From positions 1,550,001 to 1,614,000 of the forward strand of contig JANFAH010000008.1 in assembly GCA_024663395.1 (NCBI GenBank): a stretch of DNA of 64,000 bases. The letters run 5' to 3'. The position numbers were made by a program, and so were the translations under genes. This document shows, in pieces, positions 22,614-33,805 of this stretch. This DNA is from Pisolithus tinctorius (taxonomy: Eukaryota > Basidiomycota > Agaricomycetes > Boletales > Pisolithaceae). Every line of letters starts with the position of its first letter. The first letter of the stretch is position 1. The notes beneath the pieces are model-generated. The model saw only the letters and a list, made by a program, of their open reading frames with translations. It did no database searches and was not told the DNA's origin.

Positions 22614-22779
22614 GAGTAGTCAGTCATTCATGCCATGTAATATTGTGTCTAGTGTGCAAATGTTATGCATGCTCTTTTTTTTTCCTTGGTGCTTCAAAAA
22701 TTGCAAGTCAAGTTCCTCAAGCATTTCTCAAACAAAAAGATGACTAGACTCTTCTACAGAACAGACTTGAAAATATTCT

Positions 22780-24050
22780 GTAAATATCCAGTGACTACAC
22801 TGTAATATAACCAGCATGGTGTATCCACTCCTGACATTTCCCAGCAGTGATGTAGCTTGTTGCCTCAAGGAGCATGTTGATGGGATCTTCCTCCTGGTGC
22901 AGATGATGAGTGTGGTGATGGGGATGTGCTTTTACTATGATATGTTGTGAGCAAGTTCAAGAAACAGAAAGAAAAAAGATGATGCACAGGTGCTGAATGA
23001 CTCCTTGATCAGGTTGAGATCTGGGGAATATGGAGGCAAGAACATGAGAATACATCCTGTGGAGGATAAATGAGTGATGAAACAAAGTGTAGATTGTACT
23101 TACCAGCTTCCCAGACTGCAGCTTCAATGTCTTCATTGTGATGGATGCAGCAGTTGTCAAGGACAATAACAGACCTTTCAGCAGGGAAGGGATTCATGGT
23201 GGGCAGCTACATTGAAATATCAGCTAGGACAATCAAAGGAACAGGAAAATGACTTACAAGTTGCTGTGTGATGAAGTCACAAAATAGATCATGATCATAA
23301 GAACCCTCCATGACCTCAGCAGCAATATATCCATTGACTGTCATTGCTGCAACCAAGGAATACCAGTCACCTTGAATGAGGACATCTGAGAGGGGCACAC
23401 GAGCACCTGACATTGCATGACCATAGTGACATGCCCATGTATGCTCATCTTTGCTTGTTTCATCCATGAACATGAATTCACAACTGTCCCCTTGGAAGTT
23501 GGCAATAATTTGTTCCCAGAAGTCTCCATGGCATTCCTCATCCCTCTCTGCAGCTATTTTGTGAAGTATTTTGCAAGTGAGCCCAATTTCAGTGAGATTG
23601 TGAGCAAGTGTCAATGTGGAGATGACAATGTCATGTTCAAGGGTCAGCCATGTCTTTACTTCATCAAGAAATAGATCCAGTTCTTGAGAGAATAGGCCCT
23701 GGCAGGCCTGAATGAGGGTGCAGGTAAGGATACAAAGGCCTTGGCCTTTCAGTGGTGACAGGGGATGGTTGACACTGCCATGCTCTGCAAAAATCACTTG
23801 CCATTGATAGAGGCTTGCACAAGATATTCCTAAGGTATCACATATATCCTCTGCCTCCCAGCCTTGATCCCAAAGCTTGAGGGTGATTTCCTTGATGTCT
23901 TTGCTGATACAGCAGTTTCCCATTGTTGTGGTGAGACACCAATGGTGTAGGGAATGTTCATGACATGACTTATTATACCTTGTTCCCAATTTGGAATGAC
24001 TCAACACATGACTCAAAATAATTCACACAGTCTCATACACCAGCCCTTCA
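22780..24050 (-). mobile_element. Tc1/mariner-type transposon
   Basis: Encodes the DDE transposase described separately. The left (5') end lies near 24050 by homology to 20795-20925. The other end could not be located. TIRs and the TA target duplication were not confirmed. Confidence 0.75.
22800..23923 (-). pseudogene. Tc1/mariner DDE transposase, CpG-decayed
   Basis: Start ATG 23923 (MGNCCISKDIKEI), a helix-turn-helix N-terminus (LWDQGWEAEDICDTLGIS), then the catalytic blocks FMFMDETSKDEHTW, VIVLDNCCIHH and PPYSPDLNLIKE. Two introns restore the frame, 23207-23257 and 23057-23103, both GTAAGT...AG. The C-terminal part is recognisable to about 22800 (SGYTML) but damaged. Many positions that are Arg in the family read Cys, Trp or His (CCISKD, CASLYQW, ECHGDFW, WACHYGHAM), as expected from decay of CGN codons. 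The catalytic acids are still present. Confidence 0.82.
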
Positions 24051-24385
24051 GGCAATCCAGGACATGGGAGAGCACAGTTTTGGGTTATATTTTCCAGATA
24101 GTAAGCTAAAGAGCATTTGTAATGGAAACCATTGTGTTTTGGATTAATTTTTCATTTCCCTTTTGATAAATTTTATGGATGAATTTTTTTAGTATGACAG
24201 GAAAAAAAAAAGATGGATTATGGAAACTGAGCATGTCATTACAGGTAAGAAATAAGGAAAAGCAGAATTTGGTGGCAATTTGTTAAAACTCAATGTTGGA
24301 AGTGCTTCAAAGGTTTTGAGATGTTAACCCACTTTTCATATATGTATATTGGATGTGTCACTTACAAGTTTGTAGAAGTGAATTC

Positions 24386-25890
24386 TCAGACATTGTGCTG
24401 CAGGAGAGGGATGGCTTCACTTGACTGTTGTACTGGAGGTGTGTGATATAGATTTGTCAGCATGAAAGGGAATGGATTGATAGCATGATATAATTTATTG
24501 AGACCTAATGAAAGGAGGAGATCATTGGTGAGAAACTGAACTGACTGCAACATGTGTTTGGGGTTTATGCCTAAGGCATTGACAGGAATGGTGTCTTTTT
24601 CAAGTTTAGCTTGTTTCTTTTTCAATGTGGAAAGACCTTACCACATAAAAACTTGTTTTCAAGTCATACAGCCTCATCAACAATTTGTTCAACAATACCT
24701 GGTGGAGGGTGATGATGGAGAAGGGAAAATAGGAGGCAAGTGAACTGTATGTGTAAGCAAAGGTTGCAGTGGATGAGCTCAATTGATGAAGTTAACCCAG
24801 GTAGAAGGTTGTGCTCATTTAGCCAAAAGATGGCAGTAAATGAGCTCTGGAAAATGATGCCATTTATTGCAACAAATGCAACCACCCACTTGCTGAAACT
24901 AGAAAATTTGGGAGAAAGATGCTGGCAAGTCCAATCCCACTTTTGTTTTAACCACGGGATGTTTTCTAAGTCCTCCAATGAAGTGTGTAGTAGTGTGGTC
25001 CAATCCAGAAAGGTTTTCATAAGTAGGGAGTAAGTTTCACAGTGAATGTTCTGTTTCATGGTCTGAAAGCCATAAAAACTTTGGGCTTCAGCAATTTGCA
25101 CTTCAGAACAAAATTGTTTGGCCAGTGTGGGGTTGACAGTGTCATTGGATGTAGCCAGAAATGCTAGCCTCTGAACAATGAAAATACACTCATTATTGTT
25201 GAACTGTTGTTTCCAGTGAAATTGATCTCAATCAAGGTCGATATCTTCTGTTGTCCAGAATGAACTTTCACCTTTTTTATACATACTCCATATCTGAATC
25301 ATGAGACATGCATGATGTGGAAAGCCCTCTTTTTTTTTAATGGAGAGCACAATAGGGCCACTCAAAGTTAAATGCGGAAAAAACATGCGAGCAAACTCAA
25401 GTGCGGTTGAGTTGTGAGTTGAGCGAATATTTAAGCTCCGACTGGAGATTCAAACTCCGCCGAAAAGCGTGCATGCTTATCAACAGAGAGATCTAACAAG
25501 TGATAATGAACTGAGAGCAAAGACAAACATCCACATTCATATGTACTACTACATGCTATTGTAGTGTGAATACAAAGCAGATGTATACATGGGGGGAGGG
25601 GGGGAGACAAGAATACAGCTAGGGGGGGGAATGGGGATGCATACTAAATGATGATCTATATTCTGATTAGACGAGAGCAGTCGGAGTTTGAATACTGATA
25701 TTCTCAGCCGAAAACTCACCACAAACACCCGACAAACACCCAAGGAATTAGCCGAACCTCTAGCAACTTTGAGCGGCCCTAATACCTTAGGATATTGAAT
25801 CAGGAAAAGCATGAAACATTGCCCAGATTTCTTCAACAGAGGTTCATCATTGTCGATCTGGAGGTGGGAATGAACTTGCACAGAAAAGCG
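24386..25890 (-). pseudogene. RNR2: Ribonucleotide reductase small subunit (R2) pseudogene
   Basis: Homologous to the class I RNR R2 subunit, which holds the di-iron/tyrosyl radical cofactor for dNTP synthesis. Exon 1 (to 25786) has DNDEPLLKK; exon 2 starts at 25293 with IWSMYKKGESSFWTTEDIDL and continues with AEAQSFYGFQTMKQNIHCETYSLL; exon 3 (24594-24386) has NALGINPKHM and NPFPFM. Introns are 25294-25785 (GTATT...TTCAG, enlarged by a MITE) and 24595-24641. Iron-ligand motifs are broken: ENIH reads QNIH, the Glu before GIFF is Asn, and the Glu of EGLH is lost. The radical Tyr position is retained. Stops also occur. The 5' end is missing, and the functional copy must be elsewhere. Confidence 0.85.
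25354..25780. mobile_element. Harbinger-type MITE (427 bp)
   Basis: Terminal inverted repeats AGGGCCACTCAAAGTT and AACTTTGAGCGGCCCT, flanked by the 3-bp duplication AAT (25351-25353 and 25781-25783), typical of PIF/Harbinger. Subterminal sequence (CAAACTCAAGTGCGGTTGAGTTG, CGAAAAGCGTGCATGC) and the G-rich 3' block match the 5' and 3' flanks of the Harbinger transposase gene at 43.7-45.6 kb. It is therefore an internally deleted derivative. It lies within the first intron of the R2 pseudogene. Confidence 0.88.
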
Positions 25891-26380
25891 ATGCAGATGT
25901 GCCTTACATTATGCATGGTGGACCTGGCATAAGGTGTTCTTTGATAGTGATGAATGGTTTGATCTGCCTCTTTTTATGTACATTTATTTTCATGCTCTAT
26001 TTACTTAAAAGGGCTATTGGTGGGTGTCATGGGTCATTGAGGATTGGGTGACATCATGATGTTCTCCATCAATCTGTCATCAGTCCCTTGGATGGGAGAT
26101 AACTTTATGTGGTGGTTCAAACAGCACAGGATTTATAGGATGACAGTGAAAATAGAATTAGGATGTGAGAAAGAAAGAGACTCCCAAAAATTAGAGAAAC
26201 TTAGTGACATAGTGGAGGTGGGAAAGATTTTTTTTTACAAGGTTTGGACATCAAAACTGGAGGAACAACATGGATGTATTCTCATTCAAAGAAAGAGGAG
26301 AGCAGTGCTGAGATTCTTATGAACAGGAAAAAAAAAAAAGTTGTTGTCAGATGCAGAAGGGTGATGGGCAGTGAAACTTG
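25891..26380. other. Intergenic with one unrecognised ORF
   Basis: A 92-codon plus-strand ORF at 26044-26322 (MGDIMMFSINLSS...) has no recognised domain, and its length is compatible with chance. Nothing else seen. Confidence 0.4.
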
Positions 26381-26671
26381 CTAGTTGATGAGTATTGTAG
26401 ACGAGATAAATGGAGGTGTTTTATGGCAAATGTATCCTCCCAGAGACCATTTCAAGTTGGAGACCCCAACTTTGGACATACAACCTTCCATTGTGGAGAT
26501 GGATGACAACAATGGAAGCAGTTGCATCCACATGCAGGAACAGTCATGAATATTATGAAAGACATTTTTCTGACAGCATTGGCCTTGGTGAATGTTGACA
26601 CATGTTAGGTACCAAATTCCTCTGTCATGATATTTAAGCAATGCTTCCATTGTTGAACATTTCAATGCTTG
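26381..26671 (-). pseudogene. F-box-like gene, 3' part (split by nested LTRs)
   Basis: Minus-strand continuation of the gene at 32142-32500 after removal of the D insertion. Reading across the junction is in frame (FGQA then LKCSTMEALLKYHDRGIWYLT). It matches the family copy at 54.1-54.9 kb (TMAALQKYASWGFKFVE). The end is poorly defined. Confidence 0.7.
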
Positions 26672-26829
26672 TGTCATAGCCATGTCTTGACCCTGGCCAG
26701 ACTTGGCCTCACACTTGTTCAGTCCAGCCTTGGCCTCACCTGTCCCATATCTCCAGTTGGTCTAGTGCAGTGTACACTGCTTTGCAGTGTCTGTCATTTT
26801 GGTTGAATCCTGCCTGGTCATGTCCCTGG

Positions 26830-28663
26830 TGTGAGTCAAAGTGTGGAAAGCTGGTAAAAACCAAACAAATCCAACACCAAAGACAAATGTGAGTGAGTGG
26901 TGGTTTACCTCCATGGAACCTGGAGGGCAGAGAAACCTAAAGTGGGGGGGAGTTTCAATGGCAGGTGCTCCTAGCACAAGTCGTTGACAAGTTACACAGG
27001 AATAGATGAATGGATGATGACTGAGGAGGGGATGCTGAACAGAGTGAAGGTGTTCAGCCAAAAGTACTTGGGGGTAATGGACTTTGATAGAATATGCTCC
27101 TGGCACAAGTCAATGATGAGTTATGCAGGAGTGGATGGGTGACTAAGCATGGGGATAAAGCTTCAGATGAATGATGGAGGCAGATAGACCCCTTTGTGGA
27201 GCCTCAACTACCAATGATATGAATGAGGACAGATAGACTCTTCCAAATGAGCCTCAACTGTTGATGACAAGATAGGCACTGAACTGACTTCTGGACTGAT
27301 TCTGATTGCTTGTGGGTAGCTAAGTACATGGGGGTTTATATACTGTGGGGGGAGCATAGCTTGTAAGAAACAAGGCACAAACACTTGGTAAGTAATGAGT
27401 AAGGACTGAGTAATCATGATGAGTAAGTGAGAAATGAAAAGTAAGCAAGCAAAAGAAGATTGGTAAGTATTGGCAATAAACAAGTCAAGGACAGTCAAAA
27501 TATCACAGAATGAGTCAAATGGAGTCAGACACTGAGTAAGCACACTGATATCACATTAGGGGGTGGTGATGCAAGTCAGATCTCAGCAGAGACATCTCGA
27601 GATCCAAAGATGGCATGACAGATGGGCAGTGTTTCCAGATAGGGAAGTATTAATTCCAGAATTGAAGGGCATGAGTCAGGCGTCAAAGGGGGCTAGGGCA
27701 TTGGGGGTCTGTGGGGAAATGGGAGCATAAGCGATCACATCTCCCACCCTTCCATCCTCTCAGTGAAGTTAACAAAAACTTCATGAATGGGGCTCTGATG
27801 AAGGAGGAGGAGAAGGGGGGACACCTTCTGCTGGATCTTGCAGTAAGAAGGCAAGATGCATGTCATACTCATCATGGATGTGATCAGGGAGGCTGGAGAA
27901 CAGTAGACTATGCTGCAGCTGTCGCAATGTGGGAAGAATGATGGATGAGATTGGAATAAAGACAGCGCAGGGAGCAGGGAGGAATGATCCATATGCTTCA
28001 TCCACTGGGGAGACTGAAACAACCACATTAGACCTCTCTAACCAAGTGACAGACCTGAGGCGACCAAAGAACATCCTTCTGGAAGTCATACTGACAAGGA
28101 GAACATGTTGACCAAGCTGCATGGGACAAGATGGGGCTGACAACAATGGGATGAACCAGGGGGCTTCAGGATGGAAGCTGGTGGGAACACCTGGCAGATA
28201 TATGTAGCCACTGTCTCTGGCAAATGAGACAAGCAAGATGACTGACAAAGAGGCAGCCATGATTGATGGACTTAGCAAAATGAGTGTCTGATGGATGGAG
28301 TGCTGTAGAAACATGTAGGGTGTGAGGATCCTCTCCAAATTTGGAAGGCAGAATCACATGGCTGAGCACTTTTAGCAAGTGTGAGAACAGAGTCAATATC
28401 TTTGGAAATGGTGGAGATATGATGAAAACTGGAATGCCATACATGGGTGCTAAAAACCTTTAATGCATGCTTAACTTGCTTCCTCTTTTCTCTTTAGCAC
28501 TGACAACTTGTTCTTGTGTGAAGGATGACTGTTAATGTCCAGCAGTCTTTCTATGCATGAGGCCTTCAGTCTTCATCTGCATGCATGGACATTGTGTGCA
28601 ACTTGTTGATGAGTTAGGCAGAGTCAGCTGTAACCATGTCCACAACACCTTTGGTGTGTGACA
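26830..28663 (-). mobile_element. Element E, copy 1
   Basis: 1834 bp. On its own strand it runs TGTCACACACCAAAGGTG...TTTGACTCACA. It sits inside LTR D, flanked by CTGG and CCGG, consistent with a CCGG duplication in which one CpG has become TG. It carries the E ORF (about 28444-27781) and a TATAAA-type promoter downstream of it. Confidence 0.85.
27781..28444 (-). pseudogene. E-element ORF, copy 1
   Basis: Homologue of the 239-aa ORF of E copy 4. Two frames overlap: MYGIPVFIISPPFPKI from 28444, then a 1-nt shift near the SINH position into the frame ending at 27781 (FARDSGYIYLPGVPTSFHPEAPWF, MTSRRMFFGRLR, EAYGSFLPAPC, DPAEG). Function unknown. Confidence 0.6.
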
Positions 28664-29591
28664 CCGGTCCACTCTGTCCTGGTCTCCATCACCTTAGTCA
28701 TACATTACTAATCTTTGTCTTACCAATCTTCTTAGCAATCCTTGCAAGACTGGCATTACCAGTCTCCATACTTTAGCTACTTGGCCTGTGCCCCTCAGTC
28801 TGAAATCAACAAAGTTATTCTGATAACCCTGTCTTGGCTGAAGCAATTAAAGACATGAGTCTTCTCAGCTAACACTTCAAACCAGAGAGAGTGGGAGTAG
28901 AACCCATTGAATGAGGACCAAGCTCAAAATGAACTAGATTGGAGAGTCTGGCTATGACAAATGATGGGACTTATATACTGCCTTACTGTTTGTACGTACT
29001 GCCATGAGAGAGTGTTCTAGAAAGAAGTAAACAAAAAAGAAAACTACACTATTGGATGAACATGAACATGCATTAGTAACAAGGCATGGCCTTGCTAAGT
29101 ATCATGTAACAAGGAAAAGTCCGAGATGACTAAGCATCTTTAAAGCATAACCCTAACCAGAGGGTGGATATATATAGGCAACTGGGAAATGTGAGAGTGA
29201 AAAGTCTACCGGTCATTACATCAGCCTCAGACTCAGACTGAGACCCACACAAGGGAATAGCGCTGTAGCCTCAGTCACTAAGTCCAAACAGTCCAACCAT
29301 CTGTATCTTCAACTCCCCTCCTGATCCCGACCCCTTGGCCTTGTGCCCACTTTGGTCTCCAGTCTGGCTTCAACCCAGTGTCACACACCAAAGGTGTTGT
29401 GGACATGGTTACAGCTGACTCTGCCTAACTCATCAACAAGTTGCACACAATGTCCATGCATGCAGATGAAGACTGAAGGCCTCATGCATAGAAAGACTGC
29501 TGGACATTAACAGTCATCCTTCACACAAGAACGAGTCGTCAGTGCTAAAGAGAAAAGAGGAAGCAAGTTGAGTGCACATTAAAGGTTTTTA

Positions 29592-30261
29592 GTGCCTGTG
29601 TACAGCATTCCAGTTTTTGTCATATCTCCACCATTTCCAAAGATATCAACTCTGTTCTCACACTCGCTAAAAGTGCTCAGCCACATGATTCTGCCTTCCA
29701 AATTCAGAGAGGATCCTCACACCCTACACATTTCTATGGCACTCCATCCATCAGATGCTCATTTCGCTAAGTCTATCAATCATGGCTGCCTCTTTGTCAG
29801 TCATCTTGCTTGTCTCATTTGCCAGAGACAGTGGCTACATATATCTGCCAGGTGTTCCCACCAGCTTCCATCCTGAAGCCCCCTGGTTCATCCCATTGTT
29901 GTCAGCCCCATCTCATCCCATGCAGCTTGGTCAGTGTGTTCTCCTTGTCAGTATGACTTCCAGAAGGATGTTCTTTGGTCGCCTCAGGTTTGTCACTCAG
30001 TTAGAGAGGTCTTATGTGGTTGTTTCAGTCTCCCCAGTTGATGAAGCATATGGATCATTCCTCCCTGCTCCCTGCACTGTCTTTATTCCAATCTCATCCA
30101 TCATTCTCCCCACATTGCGACAGCTGCAGCATAGTCTACTGTTCTCCAGCCTCCCTGATCACATCCATGACAAGTATGACATGCATCTTGCCTTCTTACT
30201 GCAAGATCCAGCAGAAGGTGTCCCCCCTTCTCCTCCTCCTCCATCAGAGCCCCATTCATGA
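29592..30261 (+). pseudogene. E-element ORF, copy 2
   Basis: Begins MPVYSIPVFVISPPF and switches frame by 1 nt near 29780 to MAASLSVILLVSFARDSGYIYLPG, ending at 30261 (PPSEPHS). It has the same architecture as copies 1, 3 and 5. Confidence 0.6.
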
Positions 30262-30557
30262 AGTTTTTGTTAACTTCACTGAGAGGATGGAAGGGTGGGA
30301 GATGTGATCACTTATGCTCCCATTGCCCCACAGACCCCCAATGCCCTAGCCCCCTTTGATGCCTGATTCATGCCCTTCAATTCTGGAATTAATACTTCCC
30401 TATCTGGAAACACTGCCCATCTGTCATGCCATCTTTGGATCTCGAGATGTCTCTGCTGAGATCTGACTTGCATCACCACCCCCTAATGTGATATCAGTGT
30501 GCTTACTCAGTGTCTGACTCCATTTGACTCATTCTGTGATATTTTGACTGTCCTTGA

Positions 30558-31459
30558 TGTCAAGTACAGGTTTACCCTCAGGTGACCGGGCTTCAAGACC
30601 GGGTGACAGGGGTTAAGTCCAAGCGGCCAAAGTCAAGGCCGAGAGACAGGGGCCAAGTCTGGTTGGACCGGAGTTAAGGCCAGAGGTCAGGGGCTAAGTC
30701 CAGAGGACCGGACTTAAGACTGGGAGCGCGGGAACAAGACCGGTAGCATGGGAAACTGACCGGTGTTGGAGTGCGCACAAGGGGAAGCTGGTCCAGGGTC
30801 AGATCTACCTCCCTTGGTCTCAGCTTATGTGCTGTACCCTTATGCAAGCCAGGGAGAGGTCCAGGACAGGGGTTGGGGATAGCTTAAGGCTCGGCCTTAG
30901 CTATAGAGTAGATCAAGGGGTAACACGGAGTTGAGGGTAATACTTAATTGATATTCTGACTGAGGGTGCTACGAAGTATGTACAGGGGTTAAATACATGA
31001 GGCCAGTCCGGAGTAAAGAACACGAAGCCGGACTCGTGAATAAGCTATTAGCAAGATGATTAGCAAGAGTGAGGATAGCCACAGAGGCTGTGCAGAGACT
31101 AATAGCTAAAGTCCGGGTGACTGGCATACCGGGGTCAGACACAGGATTTGTACAGTAAGCAAAGTCAGATGAATGGGCTAGACTAAATATAGTACAAACA
31201 AAGGGAAACAGACCGGAGTTATGTCCAGGTGACCCGGACATAGACCTAGGAGGACCGGGGTGGAGCAGTGCAAGGCCGGGAGGCCGAAACGGACCAGAGA
31301 TAGGGGTAAAACACTGGACTTGAGTTATGCAGGCCAGAGTTGAGTTATCTAGGGCCGGGATTGGGTTTTCTAGGCTGGACTAGGACCGGACTTGACCAGA
31401 CATAGGGGCTAGGGGTCCGGACTGGACTGAGTCCAAGTCCGAGAGTCATGGATATGACA
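30558..31459 (-). repeat. Solo LTR family B, complete
   Basis: 902 bp, TGTCAAGTACAGG...GGATATGACA, flanked by a perfect CTTGA duplication (30553-30557 and 31460-31464). Removing it restores the sequence of the other E copies (GTCCTTGACTTGTTTATTG). It is the innermost and youngest insertion of the nest. Confidence 0.95.
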
Positions 31460-32141
31460 CTTGACTTGTTTATTGCCAATACTTACCAATCTTCTTTGCT
31501 TGCTTACTTTTCATTTCTCACTTACTCATCATGATTACTCAGTCCTTACTCATTACTTACCAAGTGTTTGTGCCTTGTTTGTTACAAGCTGTGCCCCCCC
31601 CCACAGTATATAAACCCCCATGTACTTAGCTACCCACAAGCAATCAGAATCAGTCCAGAAGTCAGTTCAGTGCCTATCTTGTCATCAACAGTTGAGGCTC
31701 ATTTGGAAGAGTCTATCTGTCCTCATTCATATCATTGGTAGTTGAGGCTCCACAAAGGGGTCTATCTGCCTCCATCATTCATCTGAAGCTTTATCCCCAT
31801 GCTTAGTCACCCATCCACTCCTGCATAACTCATCATTGACTTGTGCCAGGAGCATATTCTATCAAAGTCCATTACCCCCAAGTACTTTTGGCTGAACACC
31901 TTCACTCTGTTCAGCATCCCCTCCTCAGTCATCATCCATTCATCTATTCCTGCATAACTTGTTGACGACTTGCACTAGGAGCACCTGCCATTGAAACTCC
32001 CCCCCACTTTAGGTTTCTCTGCCCTCCAGGTTCCATGGATGTAAACCACCACTTGCTCACATTTGTCTTTGGTGTTGGATTTGTTTGGTTTTTACCAGCT
32101 TTCCACACTTTGACTCACACTGGACAACCATGAACTTGACA

Positions 32142-32500
32142 GCTTGACCAAAGATCATGAAGGGATTAATGAAGGAATGTTGGTGAAGGGTTAATTCAGG
32201 ATAGGCACAGAACACACAATTGTGAGAGATGAAGTGCATGAGCACCATACTATGATAATGAAAGATGGGTGAAATGGTGGTAAGAGAAGCTGAAATGATG
32301 ATGTTGATTTTACATCCCTCCTGAGTGAGGGTGAAGACTGTCACTACATGGGAATTGTAGTAGTGAATGTTATTCACTGTGTTGACATAAATCATGTGAT
32401 AATCTTGAAGTTTTAATGTGCACAAAAGGAAGTTGACATTTCTTTGTGTTGTGTAAAGGTCAAGGTCATGTGGGGCCCAAGTAGTTTCTTTTTTGGGCAA
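32142..32500 (-). pseudogene. F-box-like gene, 5' part
   Basis: Encodes TWAPHDLDLYTTQRN, HYHSMVLMHFISHNCVFCAYPELTLHQHSFINPF. This matches the family member at 54.1-54.9 kb (SDLDIYVPLH, FHSTAVMNFISADTIFCAYPNLMFNH). In full-length members of this fungal family I recall an N-terminal F-box-like segment; here the N-terminus is not seen. It is interrupted at 32142 by LTR D. Confidence 0.65.
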
Positions 32501-33346
32501 GAGAAAGTGAAGTGCAGATGAGCCTGAAATGATGGCACATCCTAAGCATAAAAGGTCATATAAGTCATTGGGATTCTCAAAGAATCTCTGGGCAAGACTT
32601 CATCAATGGTATTGCAGGTATCATCTCCCATGGTAGACGAGTTGTTTACATGTTAGCATAAGAGTATGAATCTCTGCAAGATTCAGGAAGGACAGGATGT
32701 TTTGCCACATTTCTGCAGCAAGCAAGCATGGTTGGGTGTTCATACTGTAAGGGGGGAAACATCAGAATTTTGAACAGATCTACAGGATGGTTCTACACAC
32801 CATCAGTCTCTCAGTGGTGATGGTTTGAAGCAGAGGGGGTTGAGGGGCCAAATGAGGAATATTGCTAGTTATTGATATGCTTTACAGACCTTTGCACAGT
32901 TATGACTTCGAAAGTAATTTTGCAATAAGAAATTTGAATTGAGGTAAGTAAACAAAGGCCTGCATGACTGAAGAAAAAATGGTTTATGACCTGTGGGAGG
33001 TATGAAATTCAACCATAATACTTGCAGATCATAAGGATGTTAAAGCTCACAATCTTCCATCAGCATTTCCCAGAGATGATTGGCATTGACATCCATTTCT
33101 CTGCCACTCGCAGAAATTGGAAGCTGACAATAATACTTTGCATTGGTGAGGTCGATGTTTTCCCATATCTGTGCATCTTTACATTCCATTTTGACTGAAA
33201 TTCTTAATCAGCAAGGCTATATCTTCTGAGAACATGTAATCATCAAAAGCTGCCAACCAACTTCCATGACACTGTAAAAGATCACAAGGACGTCTCCACA
33301 GCTTAAAAAGGGTAAGCATAGCTCCACAAAACTCTTCATGCTCCAT

Positions 33347-33805
33347 CAGGAAAATAACACTTTACTATTTTTGACTTTCTGTGACTAATGTGACTTTTTG
33401 GGAAGGAATCTACTATCATTACCCATGTCCTGCAGGCATGGCTGCACTGTTCTTGCTGATTTTGGTCTTGTTCGAACCACCTAATTCATAGCTTTCAGTA
33501 GATACCACATACATGGAGGTTCCAAAGGGATATTGTGATTTTTCTCTCAGACAGTGTGCATCACACCAATGGCTCAATATCTCTGAATTTTCAGACATTT
33601 TCTAGTCTTCTTGGCTCAGATATACTATCACTTAGTTGTCTCAATGGATTCTGTTCTCTTTTCATTCTTCAAAATGCTGTATATGGTTAAAAAAAAAGTA
33701 CAGATAGTAGGTTCCTTCCCAAACAGTCACAAATAGTCACAATAGTTGCAAAAAAGTCAAAAAAAGTCACAAAAAGGTCAAAAATAGTAAAGTGTTAATT
33801 TCCTG
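33347..33805. mobile_element. Inverted-repeat insertion in the Helitron
   Basis: Ends CAGGAAAATAACACTTTACTA and its inverse, with imperfect inverted repeats running 65-100 bp inward (GTGACT/GTCAAAA subterminal repeats, GGGAAGGAA...CTACTAT). It is noncoding. It interrupts the Helitron frame between SEDD and EHEEFCGAML. The exact boundary and TSD are unclear, so the family (hAT-like MITE or other) is not assigned. Confidence 0.7.

Larger units (their letters stand above)
29379..32119 (+). mobile_element. Element E, copy 2 (with nested LTR B)
   Basis: TGTCACACACC at 29379 to TTTGACTCACA at 32119; 2741 bp including a 902-bp solo LTR B and its 5-bp TSD. The flanks are CCAG and CTGG. Both could derive from a CCGG duplication by decay on opposite strands. 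It is inserted in LTR D, in opposite orientation to copy 1. Confidence 0.85.
26672..32141 (+). repeat. Solo LTR family D carrying nested insertions
   Basis: Outer ends TGTCATAGCC...ACTTGACA, flanked by a perfect 5-bp duplication GCTTG (26667-26671 and 32142-32146). The LTR itself is about 500 bp, matching 34563-35064 in reverse. It is expanded by two E elements (26830-28663 and 29379-32119). Its CpG sites are strongly decayed compared with the 34.5-kb copy (for example GGCCGAG reads GGCCAAG). Confidence 0.9.

Noticed and set aside
26044..26322. 92-codon plus-strand ORF as a gene
   Set aside because: No homologous motif, no second copy and no splice or promoter context. The length is compatible with chance in AT-rich DNA.
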